From the NCBI RefSeq assembly GCF_004364805.1, contig NZ_SOAP01000001.1:1798001-1862000 (forward strand): 64,000 nucleotides of DNA, read 5' to 3'. The notes beneath the pieces are model-generated. The model made no database searches. It saw only the letters and a list, made by a program, of their open reading frames with translations, and was not told the DNA's origin. Shown here piece after piece: positions 54,239-63,639 of this stretch (its first letter is position 1; each line of letters opens with the position of its first letter). The stretch is from Pelagimonas phthalicica (GTDB taxonomy: Bacteria; Pseudomonadota; Alphaproteobacteria; Rhodobacterales; Rhodobacteraceae). The position numbers and the translations under genes were made by a program.

Positions 54239-55237
54239 ATGCAATCAGTAGGGGATATGGCCCGGGCGCTGGTTCTTAGAACCAATCAGGTCCGACTTCG
54301 CGAAGAAATGGACAAATTGGCGGTTGAGGTGTCCACCGGTTTCGTCACGGATTCCGCCAAGCATCTGAATGGCGATCTGACCAGCCTGCAAGAGATTGAT
54401 CGAACGCTTTCAAAACTCGAAGCCTACCGGATCAACACGACCGAGGCCTCGTATATTACATCAACCATGCAGACGAGCTTGGATGAAATCCAATCACGCA
54501 GTCAGACGCTGTCGCAGACCTTGATTGCCGCCGATCTGACGCCAACCGATCCGCTGTTGAACACGATGTCAGTTGACGCTGCAAATACCTTGGACCAGGT
54601 CATGACCGGCATGAACCGATCCGTCGCGGGGCGCACATTGTTTGGCGGTGTCGCCACAGATCGTCCGGCCGTGGCGGATAGCGAAGATATGTTGGCTGAC
54701 CTGCGCGTTCTGTTGGCGGGCGAAACAACATTGGCAGGTATCGAAGCCCAGCTCGACACGTTTTTCGGGGCAGGGGGCACCTATGACACCGTCACCTATG
54801 AGGGGTCTAACACCGGCTTGGCACCCTTTCAGCTAAGCGAAACCGATTCCGCAAATGTCGATATCCGCGCCAGCGACCCGGTGTTTAAAGAGATGTTGAA
54901 ACCGCTGGCGATGGCTGCCTTGGCCTCGGACGGCAGCTTGGGCTTTGACACGGAACTGCAGGTCGAAATCCTCTCAGCTGCGGGCCGTGATCTGCTGGGC
55001 GCACAACAATCCATGGTCGAGCTGCGCGCTGGGCTTGGTGCGCTTGAGGCGCGGATAGAAGAAACAACAACCAGGAATGCCGCCGAAACCTCCTCGGCCA
55101 GCCTGGCGCGCTTGGAACTGGTCGGGACGGATCAGTATGAATCCGCCGCCAAATACGAGAGCATTCGTGGCCAGTTGGAAAGCCTCTATGCAATCACGGC
55201 GCGGTCGCAACGCCTGTCGCTTGCGGGGTACCTATGA
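54239..55237 (+). CDS. flgL: Flagellar hook-filament junction protein FlgL (HAP3)
   Basis: The 332-residue product starts MQSVGDMARALVLRTNQVRLREEMDKLAVEVSTGFVTDSAKHLNGD, a flagellin-like N-terminus, and ends with AKYESIRGQLESLYAITARSQRLSLAGYL, a flagellin-like C-terminus. It is the second junction protein. GAGGAGGAC precedes the ATG, and the end overlaps flgI by 4 bases. Confidence 0.9.
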   Translation: MQSVGDMARALVLRTNQVRLREEMDKLAVEVSTGFVTDSAKHLNGDLTSLQEIDRTLSKLEAYRINTTEASYITSTMQTSLDEIQSRSQTLSQTLIAADLTPTDPLLNTMSVDAANTLDQVMTGMNRSVAGRTLFGGVATDRPAVADSEDMLADLRVLLAGETTLAGIEAQLDTFFGAGGTYDTVTYEGSNTGLAPFQLSETDSANVDIRASDPVFKEMLKPLAMAALASDGSLGFDTELQVEILSAAGRDLLGAQQSMVELRAGLGALEARIEETTTRNAAETSSASLARLELVGTDQYESAAKYESIRGQLESLYAITARSQRLSLAGYL

Positions 55238-56343
55238 TGCTTAGATTACTCTCTGCAGCTCTGCTGACCATTTTCTCATTTGTGCACGTTGCGCATGCCC
55301 AGTCGGTCAGGATCAAGGATTTGGTTGAATTTGAAGGGGTTCGATCAAACGATCTGGTCGGATATGGCCTGGTTGTCGGTTTGAACGGCACCGGTGATGG
55401 CTTGCGAAACTCGCCCTTTACCGAAGACATCATGTCCAACATTCTGGAACGGCTTGGTGTCAACGTGACCGGCGAACAATTCCGTCCGCGCAACGTCGCT
55501 GCCGTATTGGTGACCGCGCGCTTACCGGCCTTTGCCCGTTCCGGGGGCCAAATTGATGTCACGGTTTCTGCCATTGGTGACGCCAAAAGCCTGTTGGGCG
55601 GCACCTTGATCATGACACCGATGAATGCGGCCGACGGACAGATTTACGCGGTGGCGCAGGGAACGGTGATCGCTGGTGGCGTTGAGGCTGAAGGCGACGC
55701 AGCCAAAGTTGTTCAGGGGGTGCCGACGGCTGGGGTAATTCCATCTGGTGCCCGAGTTGAGCGCGAAGTTGATTTCGACTTTTCCCAACTGTCGAGCCTG
55801 CGTCTTGCCCTGCGTGAACCTGATTTTACCACCGCCGCCCGGATCGAGGATGTCATCAACCGCTCGATCGGGCGCCGTGCGGCGACCATGAACGATGCCG
55901 GGACTGTGACGATAAACCTGAAACAAACCGGGGCCCGATCCCCGGCGCGTGCCGTTGTGACCATCGAAAACCTGACCGTCGAACCGGAACGCAAAGCACG
56001 TGTTGTTGTTGATCAGCGATCCGGCACGATTGTCATGGGGTCAGATGTCCGGATTTCCCGCGTTGCGGTGTCTCAAGGCAACCTCACTCTTCGGATCGAA
56101 GAAGCACCGCTCGCAATCCAACCCAACCCTTTCAGCGAGGGTGAAACGGTGGTTGTCCCAAGAACCGGCGCAGCAATCGAAGAAGAGCCTGGAATTGGCT
56201 TGGCCTTGGTGCCGGGTGGCACGTCATTGTCCGAAGTCATCGCCGGCCTGAACGCCCTCGGGGTGAGCCCGCGTGACATGATCGACATCCTCAAAAGCAT
56301 CAAAGCGGCCGGGGCACTGCATGCTGATTTCGTTGTCATGTGA
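55234..56343 (+). CDS. flgI: Flagellar P-ring protein FlgI
   Basis: The 369-residue product has a signal peptide (to about HAQSVR) and the FlgI core: VGYGLVVGLNGTGDG, FTEDIMSNILERLGVNV, KNVAAVLVTARLPAF and VVDQRSGTIVMGSDVRISRVAVSQGNLT, ending in AGALHADFVVM. It forms the ring in the peptidoglycan layer around the rod. A small hairpin GGGTT/AACCC (56364-56377) lies between flgI and motA. Confidence 0.95.
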   Translation: MMLRLLSAALLTIFSFVHVAHAQSVRIKDLVEFEGVRSNDLVGYGLVVGLNGTGDGLRNSPFTEDIMSNILERLGVNVTGEQFRPRNVAAVLVTARLPAFARSGGQIDVTVSAIGDAKSLLGGTLIMTPMNAADGQIYAVAQGTVIAGGVEAEGDAAKVVQGVPTAGVIPSGARVEREVDFDFSQLSSLRLALREPDFTTAARIEDVINRSIGRRAATMNDAGTVTINLKQTGARSPARAVVTIENLTVEPERKARVVVDQRSGTIVMGSDVRISRVAVSQGNLTLRIEEAPLAIQPNPFSEGETVVVPRTGAAIEEEPGIGLALVPGGTSLSEVIAGLNALGVSPRDMIDILKSIKAAGALHADFVVM

Positions 56344-56420
56344 CGAATTTGGACAGGCGCAGAGGGTTTCTTAACCCCCTGCTGTCACTCTGAGCCCACT
56401 AGGTATTCGGGAGAGTTTTC

Positions 56421-57290
56421 ATGCTGGGAATCATTGGGATCGTTGTGATTTTTGCAATGGTTTTTGGGGGTTATGTTGCCGCTGGCGGCAAAATGGGCAT
56501 CATTATCAAAGCGTTGCCGTTTGAGATGATGATGATCGGCGGTGCTGCTGTCGGTGCCTTTATGATCAGTAATGACGGTCCAGCAGTCAAACACACGCTG
56601 AAAGACATTTCCAAGGTCTTCAAAGGCGCGAAATGGAAGAATGAAGATTACCGCGATCTTCTTTGTCTGCTGTTTGAGCTCATCCGGCTGGCCCGCCAAA
56701 ACCCGGTGGCAATCGAAGAGCATATCGAAACACCGACCGAATCCAACATCTTTGAAAAGTATCCCAAGATCTTGGGCGATAAATATGCGCTGGAGCTGAT
56801 CTGCGACACGATGCGGTCTGTATCGATGAACTATGACGATCCCCACCAGGTCGAAGAGGTCCTGGATAAGCGTTTGGATAGCATGTCTCATCACGCACAG
56901 CATTCCAGCCACGCTCTGCAGTCCACGGCCGACGCCCTTCCCGCTCTTGGGATTGTTGCTGCGGTGTTGGGGGTTATCAAAACCATGGCCTCAATCGATC
57001 AGCCACCAGAAGTTTTGGGTAAAATGATTGGTGGCGCTCTGGTCGGGACGTTCCTGGGTGTTTTTCTGGCCTATGGCATTGTCGCGCCGTTCGCCTCCAA
57101 GGTGAAGGCGGTTGTCGAAGATGATCTGCACTTCTATCACCTGATCAGAGAGGTTTTGGTGGCGAATTTGCACAATCACGCGACCAATATTTGCATCGAG
57201 GTCGGGCGACAGAACACGCCTTCGCAATACAGGCCAAGCTTTGAAGACCTGGAAGAGGCTTTGAAATCTGTAAAACAGGAGGCCGCATGA
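56421..57290 (+). CDS. motA: Flagellar motor stator protein MotA
   Basis: The 289-residue product has four membrane segments (1-19, 30-47, about 171-190, 202-225) and the MotA motifs GGYVAAGGKMGII, PFEMMMIGGAAVGAFM, and ALPALGIVAAVLGVIKTM with the large cytoplasmic loop between. With MotB it forms the proton channel. Its stop overlaps the start of the 746-residue protein by 4 bases. Confidence 0.94.
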   Translation: MLGIIGIVVIFAMVFGGYVAAGGKMGIIIKALPFEMMMIGGAAVGAFMISNDGPAVKHTLKDISKVFKGAKWKNEDYRDLLCLLFELIRLARQNPVAIEEHIETPTESNIFEKYPKILGDKYALELICDTMRSVSMNYDDPHQVEEVLDKRLDSMSHHAQHSSHALQSTADALPALGIVAAVLGVIKTMASIDQPPEVLGKMIGGALVGTFLGVFLAYGIVAPFASKVKAVVEDDLHFYHLIREVLVANLHNHATNICIEVGRQNTPSQYRPSFEDLEEALKSVKQEAA

Positions 57291-59527
57291 TACGCGCGCT
57301 TCTCATTTTCGTCGCGACCCTGCCAGGGGTCGCATCGGCGCAAGACGTGGTCGTACGCAGTGGCGAACACGGTGATTTCACCCGGCTGGTTTTCGACATT
57401 CCTCCTTCAGCTGTTTGGGAATTGGCACAAGAACCGGGTAAGCGGGCTGCGCGCTTGAGTTTCATTAAAACTGGAATCGAATTCGATTTAAGCCGAGCGT
57501 TTGAAAAGATAGCACGCGATCGCGTTTCTGATCTGGTGCGTGTCGAGGGGCAATCGGCCCTGGATATTGTGTTGGATTGTGACTGTGATGCACAGGCATT
57601 TGTACTGCGTGAGCGTATGTTGGTCGTTGATATCAAAGACAAAGAAAACCCAGAAAATCCTGCTGTGGTTGTCGAGAACAATCAGACCATCAAACATGAA
57701 AAACAAGGCGCCGATAACGCAGCCGATAACAGTGTCACAACGGAGTTGACCAACCTTTGGCTTGGACCCGCAGCAAGGATCGGACCGCCCAAACAGAATA
57801 CCGTGATCCCGCTAGGTGTGCCGTTACAACGGAGCGCGATAGATGTCGAAAGCCCGGCTTTGGACAGTGCTGATGCCGGAACTGTCAGAAACCAGATATT
57901 TAACGATGTCGCCGGTGCGGCATCACAGGGATTGTTGGACCATTCCAGAAATTTTGCGGCAGCTCCGCCGCGAAAAACGCAAATTGCTGAAAACCAGGAC
58001 GCACCGGCGGGTGAAGGGTACGATCCTCAAACCGAGGCAATTTTGGAAGAGGTCATACTCAAAAAGGGCCGTATTTCCATTGGAGGGCAGGATTGTACTC
58101 CTAACCCCAAATTGAACATCGCGAAATGGGTTGATGCCGATTCCGATATCAACATGGCACTTTCCGCGCGGCGAGGTGCGGTTTTTGGAGAGTTCGACCG
58201 GATCAATCAGGACGCTGTTCGGACCCTCGCCAAGAGCACGTTGTACTTTGGATTTGGCGCTGAAACCAGAACAGTTCTACAGTTGCAGGATCGAGGTCCT
58301 GACACGGTACTATCCGCATTGTCCTATTTGGTAGATGGCGACAAAGACCCTTCGGCCTATTTTGCGCAACAATTGGCTTGCGAAGGTCATTCCGCTCTTT
58401 GGGCTGCCATTGATGGTAGCCAGATGACCAGCAGCTCTGATTTGAACACACCCGCCATTTTGCGCAGCTTTGAATTGTTGCCCAAACATCTTCGCGAACA
58501 TCTGGGCCCGATCCTGGCAGATAACTTTACGCAGGCCGGGTTCACTGCGATTGCCAAAGACGTTTTGCGTCGTTTGCAACGTACAAGCGGCGAGGAAACC
58601 GACAGTATCAAGCTCGGCAAAGCCCATATCGATATGATGGAGGGCAATGAGGAAGATGCAGCAGAAGCATTGAAAGAGCTCACCGTGTCTCAGAGCCCTG
58701 AAACCGCAAAAGCTGTCGTTGCGACGGTTGAAATTGCGCGGTCCACCGGCGACCAAGTGTCTGAGCGTATTGTCGATCTTTCTGCCGCTTATTCTGCAGA
58801 ATTGCGAGATACTGAACAGGGGCCTGAATTGTGGCAGGCGCATGTTACATCATTGATTGTCAATGAACGGTTTGAGGAAGCGTTGGAGGTTTTAAATGAC
58901 GTTGATGGCGTTTCTGAAGACCTCGTCGTGAAGGCCAAGAACGAAGCTTTCGCGGCGATTTTCCAAAAAGCTGACGACGTGGCTTTCCTAAAATTCTTTT
59001 TCCACAAGCTGCCAAACCCGCAGAGCGAGTTGGAAGACAAGAATATGCTTATGGCGGCGAAGCGGGTTCTGAGCCTGGGATTGCCCAAAGCTGCGCTGGA
59101 AACATTGGAAAAAATCACAAATCCCGAACTGGTGCCAGACGTAAGAATGCTCAAGGCGCAGGCATTGATCGACCTCTCTCGACCAGAAGAGGCTGAGATT
59201 TTGCTAATCGGATTGACCGGCGACAATGTGGCTCGACTAAGGGCAAAGGCTCGCAGCCTGATGGGTGACCATAATTTTGCGCAAACCATCTATGCGGAGC
59301 TAGGTGAAGAAGACCAAGAAGTAACCGAGGCCTGGTTGTCTGGTGATTGGAACAGTATTGCTGACCAAGAAAGCCCGCTTGCTCCCGCCGCCCAATTGTT
59401 TGCTGAGGCACCCTTTGAACTGGCGGAAGGCACAGTGAGTTTGCAAGAAGCTGAAACTCTCTTTGGATCCAGTGCGGATGCACGCAAAGCAATTTCCGAG
59501 ATGTTGCAAGCTACTCAGTTCGAATAG
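57287..59527 (+). CDS. Large periplasmic protein of unknown function, coupled to motA
   Basis: The 746-residue product has a signal peptide (MIRALLIFVATLPGVASAQD). Residues 20-125 look beta-rich and AMIN-like (VVVRSGEHGDFTRLVFDIP), followed by a low-complexity linker (about 125-265). Residues 265 to the end form a helical-repeat region with TPR-like units (for example AEALKELTVSQSPETAKAVVATVEIARSTGD; AAKRVLSLGLPKAALETLEKIT). I do not recognise a named family. The coupling to motA and place between motA and flhA suggest a motor or stator role, comparable in position to MotC of rhizobia, but no homology is claimed. Confidence 0.6.
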   Translation: MIRALLIFVATLPGVASAQDVVVRSGEHGDFTRLVFDIPPSAVWELAQEPGKRAARLSFIKTGIEFDLSRAFEKIARDRVSDLVRVEGQSALDIVLDCDCDAQAFVLRERMLVVDIKDKENPENPAVVVENNQTIKHEKQGADNAADNSVTTELTNLWLGPAARIGPPKQNTVIPLGVPLQRSAIDVESPALDSADAGTVRNQIFNDVAGAASQGLLDHSRNFAAAPPRKTQIAENQDAPAGEGYDPQTEAILEEVILKKGRISIGGQDCTPNPKLNIAKWVDADSDINMALSARRGAVFGEFDRINQDAVRTLAKSTLYFGFGAETRTVLQLQDRGPDTVLSALSYLVDGDKDPSAYFAQQLACEGHSALWAAIDGSQMTSSSDLNTPAILRSFELLPKHLREHLGPILADNFTQAGFTAIAKDVLRRLQRTSGEETDSIKLGKAHIDMMEGNEEDAAEALKELTVSQSPETAKAVVATVEIARSTGDQVSERIVDLSAAYSAELRDTEQGPELWQAHVTSLIVNERFEEALEVLNDVDGVSEDLVVKAKNEAFAAIFQKADDVAFLKFFFHKLPNPQSELEDKNMLMAAKRVLSLGLPKAALETLEKITNPELVPDVRMLKAQALIDLSRPEEAEILLIGLTGDNVARLRAKARSLMGDHNFAQTIYAELGEEDQEVTEAWLSGDWNSIADQESPLAPAAQLFAEAPFELAEGTVSLQEAETLFGSSADARKAISEMLQATQFE

Positions 59528-59553
59528 ATTTTTAGCAAAACTTACAAAAAATA

Positions 59554-59573
59554 AACCCTGACCCCATAGGGTT
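59554..59573. other. Hairpin in the gap before flhA
   Basis: AACCCT (59554-59559) pairs with AGGGTT (59568-59573) around an 8-base loop in the 168-base gap between the 746-residue gene and flhA. Upstream is an A-rich run. It may end part of the motA transcript and let flhA use its own promoter. Confidence 0.35.
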
Positions 59574-59695
59574 AACTCAACAGGAATCGAAACTGGTTTC
59601 ATTCCATTCGACTGGGCCGCGAGGGTCTCAACGGGCGATCAGCAAGTCGAAGGTCATGAGCAAGTTGCGGTTTAGAACTTGAGGGGTTTGGGAAC

Positions 59696-61777
59696 GTGAA
59701 ATCAAAGTCGTTTGAGCTGTTCAATCCGACGATTCTGATGGCTTTGGCATTGATGGCGATCATCGTCATGATGATTTTGCCCATGCCGTCCTGGGTTTTG
59801 GATGTCGGCCTTGCCGCCTCCTTTGGCTTGGCCATTCTGATTTTTACGGTTACCCTCTTTATCGAACGGCCGCTGGATTTTTCGGCATTCCCGACCATCC
59901 TTCTGACCTCATTGATGCTGCGGTTATCGCTCAATGTCAGTTCGACAAAACTAATCATCGGGGAAGGGCATACAGGAACGCATGCCGCGGGCGAAGTGAT
60001 CCAGGGATTTGCCAATTTTGTCATGGGCGGATCCGTCTTTCTGGGGCTGGTCGTTTTTGGCGTCCTGATGATCGTGAATTTCGCCGTTATCACAAAGGGT
60101 TCCGCCCGAATGGCAGAAGTGTCAGCGCGTTTCGCCCTGGATGGGATGCCGGGCAAACAATTGGCGATTGATGCTGATATGTCGGCTGGGGCAATTGATC
60201 ACGAAGAGGCCAAGCTGCGCCGCGAAACAGAACAACAGGAGACCACCTTTTTCGGATCGCTGGATGGCGCTTCTAAATTTGTCAAAGGTGATGCAATTGC
60301 AGGTCTGTTGATCACGGCGCTCAATCTGATCATGGGTATGATCATGGGCGTTGTCGTTCACGATATGCCGCTCGCCAGCGCGATGGAGACCTATGCGATT
60401 TTGACCGTTGGGGACGGGTTGGTTTCTCAGATTCCTGCCGTCATCATTTCTATTGCGGCGGGTTTGCTTTTGGCCCGTGGCGGCTCAAATGTTGCTGCGG
60501 ATGTTGCGGTCGTTGGGCAGCTTGGTCGCCACCCGGCCGCGCTGATGACGGTTGCGGTTTTGATGGCGCTGTTTGCCTTGGTTCCAGGGCTTCCCTTCAT
60601 ACCATTCATGGCTGGGGCGGCTGTTTTGGGTGCGACGGCCTGGTGGTTGCGAAAAAACAAACCAGACGAAACCGAAGCCGAACCAACCGAAGTTGAATCG
60701 ACCGAGCCAATGGTGCGGCCCATGGGCGATGTTTTGGACCTTGACGATATCCATGTCGAATTCGCGCCGGATCTGGTCAATATGGCGCTTGATCCGGGCA
60801 CCGGTTTGGATGTGCGCATCGCCAATATGCGCAACCATATTGCCTCGAACTTCGGCTTGATCCTGCCCGAAATCCGTTTGACCGATGCCTCGTCTCTGCC
60901 CACAGGGACTTATGTTGTTCGTATCCATGGCGTGGAAATGGCACGGGGGGAATTGAATGCGGATCTGGTTTTGGCCCTCGTACCCGAAGATTCAGGATCT
61001 TTGCCCAGCGGTCAGGATGTGACCGAACCGGTTTATGGTGCGCCCGCCCGGTGGATTCGCCCCGAAGATCAAGAGCGTGCGGCCATTACCGGCGTGACAA
61101 TCGTTTCCCCAGCCGAAGTTCTGGCCACGCATCTTTTGGAAGTCATCAGGCGCAACTTTGGCCGTCTCTTGACGTTCAAAGCCCTGCGTCGGCTCTTGGA
61201 TGAAATGGTGTCCTTGTCCAATCCCACCAGAGCCGAAGCGAACCGGAAACTTTTGGACGAACTCATTCCCGACAAGGTTCAAATCGACACGCTACACCAG
61301 GTTCTTCGCCTGTTGCTGGATGAACAGGTTTCCGTCCGCAACCTGCCTTTGATCCTCGAAGCGATTTCAGAAATGCGCGGCCAGCAAACCCGTCCTGAGC
61401 TGATCTGTGAACATGTTCGACAGCGCATGGGTTTCCAGCTTGTTGCTGGGATGCGCCGTGAAGACGGAACCATTCCGTTAATCCAACTGGCCCCAGAATG
61501 GGAAGATACGTTCACGACGTATCAAATTGATGGCGGCCAAGGTGCTTTGGACGTGGCTTTGCCACCCGATAGGTTTGAGGCGCTGACCAAAGGGCTTGCC
61601 GAACAAATTGGCGAAGCAGGGTCCCGAGGGGTTGTTCCTGCAGTGGTGACATCAGCGCGCCGACGGCGATTCTTGCGCACGGTTATGGCGGCAAAGGGCA
61701 TCACAAACCCGGTTATGTCCTTTGAGGAAATTGGTGTCGAAGCACGGCCAACTCTGGTCGGGGTGGTGGCCGCGTGA
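59696..61777 (+). CDS. flhA: Flagellar type III export protein FlhA
   Basis: The 693-residue product has eight predicted N-terminal membrane helices, with SAFPTILLTSLMLRLSLNVSSTKLIIG and the cytoplasmic loop FALDGMPGKQLAIDADMSAGAIDHEEAKLRR (FHIPEP-region motif). A large C-terminal domain follows (from about 340). It is the gate of the flagellar export apparatus. The start is GTG at 59696 (MKSKSFELFNPTI); the stop overlaps fliR by 4 bases. Confidence 0.95.
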   Translation: MKSKSFELFNPTILMALALMAIIVMMILPMPSWVLDVGLAASFGLAILIFTVTLFIERPLDFSAFPTILLTSLMLRLSLNVSSTKLIIGEGHTGTHAAGEVIQGFANFVMGGSVFLGLVVFGVLMIVNFAVITKGSARMAEVSARFALDGMPGKQLAIDADMSAGAIDHEEAKLRRETEQQETTFFGSLDGASKFVKGDAIAGLLITALNLIMGMIMGVVVHDMPLASAMETYAILTVGDGLVSQIPAVIISIAAGLLLARGGSNVAADVAVVGQLGRHPAALMTVAVLMALFALVPGLPFIPFMAGAAVLGATAWWLRKNKPDETEAEPTEVESTEPMVRPMGDVLDLDDIHVEFAPDLVNMALDPGTGLDVRIANMRNHIASNFGLILPEIRLTDASSLPTGTYVVRIHGVEMARGELNADLVLALVPEDSGSLPSGQDVTEPVYGAPARWIRPEDQERAAITGVTIVSPAEVLATHLLEVIRRNFGRLLTFKALRRLLDEMVSLSNPTRAEANRKLLDELIPDKVQIDTLHQVLRLLLDEQVSVRNLPLILEAISEMRGQQTRPELICEHVRQRMGFQLVAGMRREDGTIPLIQLAPEWEDTFTTYQIDGGQGALDVALPPDRFEALTKGLAEQIGEAGSRGVVPAVVTSARRRRFLRTVMAAKGITNPVMSFEEIGVEARPTLVGVVAA

Positions 61778-62541
61778 CCACCCTTTTGCCGCTAACCGAA
61801 CTGACAATGGGGTCGCTTTGGTTTTATCTGCTTGTTTTTCTGCGCGTGAGCGCGGCGGTTTCGGTCATGCCGGCCATGGGTGAACAAATGATTTCGGTTC
61901 GCATCAAAATGGTTGTGGCATTGATGATGACCGCAGTTGTCACCCCGGTCGTCGTCGCCAAATTCGCCGGAGTCGAGCCGAGCCTTTCTACCTTTCTTCA
62001 AGCGCTGGCGACGGAAACCTTGGCCGGATTGTTCCTTGGACTTGCGCTGCGGATGTTCATGCTGGCGATCCAAACCGCCGGAGCGATCGCCGCGCAATCC
62101 ACGTCATTGGCTCAACTACTGGGGCAATCCGGGCTCGATCCCTTGCCCGCCTTGGGCAATATCCTGGCAATCTCCGCATTGGCCTTGCTTATGGTGACCG
62201 GGTTCCATGTCAAAGCCATTGCCTATCTGGTTCTCTCCTATGAGATCATGCCAGCCTTTACGATACCGAATCCGGCGGATGTGGCCGAGGCTGGCAGTCA
62301 GCAGGTCATGCGCAGTTTTGCCCTGGCTTTCACTTTGGCCGCGCCCTTTGTCATTCTGTCCGTGCTCTACAATCTAACCTTGGGCGTGATCAACAAAGCG
62401 ATGCCGCAGCTCATGGTGGCGTTCGTGGGCGCGCCGGTTATCACCTTTGGCGCGATTGCATTTTTGTTGGTGTCCGCCCCGTTGATGCTGACGGTTTGGG
62501 TGCAGGCCATGGATCGCTTTTTGGCGGCTCCGTTTAGGTAG
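61774..62541 (+). CDS. fliR: Flagellar export apparatus protein FliR
   Basis: The 255-residue product has about six membrane segments and FliR features: LVFLRVSAAVSVMPAMGEQMISVRIKMVVALMMT, ETLAGLFLGLALRMFMLAIQTAGAIAAQST, and QLMVAFVGAPVITFGAIAFLL. It sits in the export gate core with FliP and FliQ. The GTG start overlaps the flhA stop (GTGA). Confidence 0.92.
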   Translation: MTTLLPLTELTMGSLWFYLLVFLRVSAAVSVMPAMGEQMISVRIKMVVALMMTAVVTPVVVAKFAGVEPSLSTFLQALATETLAGLFLGLALRMFMLAIQTAGAIAAQSTSLAQLLGQSGLDPLPALGNILAISALALLMVTGFHVKAIAYLVLSYEIMPAFTIPNPADVAEAGSQQVMRSFALAFTLAAPFVILSVLYNLTLGVINKAMPQLMVAFVGAPVITFGAIAFLLVSAPLMLTVWVQAMDRFLAAPFR

Positions 62542-62547
62542 GTAGCC

Positions 62548-63639
62548 ATGGCCGAACAGGATGAAAGCGGCGAAAAAAGCCACGAACCCTCCCAACGAAA
62601 ACTCGAAGATGCCCGCAAAAAGGGTGAGATCCCCCGCGCCCCAGATCTTTTGACAGCGATGGCCTATTTGGGAATGTTGGCCGGGGCGGTTTCGATTGGC
62701 GGCTACACGTTGACCAGCTTTGCCGATAGTGTTTTGCCGCTGATCGAACAGCCAGACCGCTTGGCTGAGTTGTTCTTTGGCGGGAATGCACGCCCGGTGG
62801 CAGGTCAGATCATGTCAGCCAGTTTGGGGCAAAGCCTGCCGTTCTTCCTGGCCCCCGCCAGTTTTGTTCTGCTGACCCTTTTCGCGACCCGCGGGATCGT
62901 GTTTTCGGGGCAAAAGCTGACTCCAAAATTTTCCCGCCTGTCGCCGATTGAGAATGCCAAGAACAAATATGGTCGGCGCGGGCTGTTCGAGTTTTTCAAA
63001 AGCTTCGTCAAACTGTCCGTATACTCGGTCTTGCTCACGGTTTTTTTGCGAAACCAGCTTGAACCGATTATCGGCATGGTGCGCACATCACCTGGTGAAG
63101 TTGTCATGATGATCCTGACCCTGATGACCAAGTTTTTGTTCATCGTTGTTTTGATTGCCATGGTGATTGGCGGCCTGGATGCGTTTTGGCAACGGGCCGA
63201 GCATATGCGCAAGAATCGTATGTCATTGAAAGAGCTCAAAGACGAAATGAAGGAGGCCGAGGGCGACCCTTATCTCAAGCAGCATCGTCGGGCAAAGGCG
63301 CAAGAGCTCGCCTTGAACCAGATGATGGCGGATGTGCCCGAGGCGGATGTGATTATCGTCAACCCGACCCATTACGCGGTCGCCTTGAAATGGAACCGGA
63401 TGCCTGGAAGCGCGCCGGAATGTGTTGCCAAGGGGGTCGATGAGGTTGCCCTGCGGATCAGGGAAGTGGCGGCCGAGGCCGGGGTGCCCATCCATTCAGA
63501 TCCACCGACGGCGCGTGCCCTCTACGCTACGACCGATATCGGCCAGCAGATTGCGACAGAACACTATAAACCGGTCGCTGCCGCCATTCGCTTTGCTCAG
63601 GATATGCGTGAAAAAGCGCGTCAGAAAGGTTGGACATGA
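62548..63639 (+). CDS. flhB: Flagellar export switch protein FlhB
   Basis: The 363-residue product starts EKSHEPSQRKLEDARKKGEIPRAPDL, has four membrane helices, and carries the autocleavage motif NPTH at 272-275 (IVNPTHYAVALKW). Cleavage after Asn switches export from hook to filament proteins. The start has AGGTAG upstream, 6 bases after fliR. The stop overlaps the next gene by 4 bases. Confidence 0.95.
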   Translation: MAEQDESGEKSHEPSQRKLEDARKKGEIPRAPDLLTAMAYLGMLAGAVSIGGYTLTSFADSVLPLIEQPDRLAELFFGGNARPVAGQIMSASLGQSLPFFLAPASFVLLTLFATRGIVFSGQKLTPKFSRLSPIENAKNKYGRRGLFEFFKSFVKLSVYSVLLTVFLRNQLEPIIGMVRTSPGEVVMMILTLMTKFLFIVVLIAMVIGGLDAFWQRAEHMRKNRMSLKELKDEMKEAEGDPYLKQHRRAKAQELALNQMMADVPEADVIIVNPTHYAVALKWNRMPGSAPECVAKGVDEVALRIREVAAEAGVPIHSDPPTARALYATTDIGQQIATEHYKPVAAAIRFAQDMREKARQKGWT

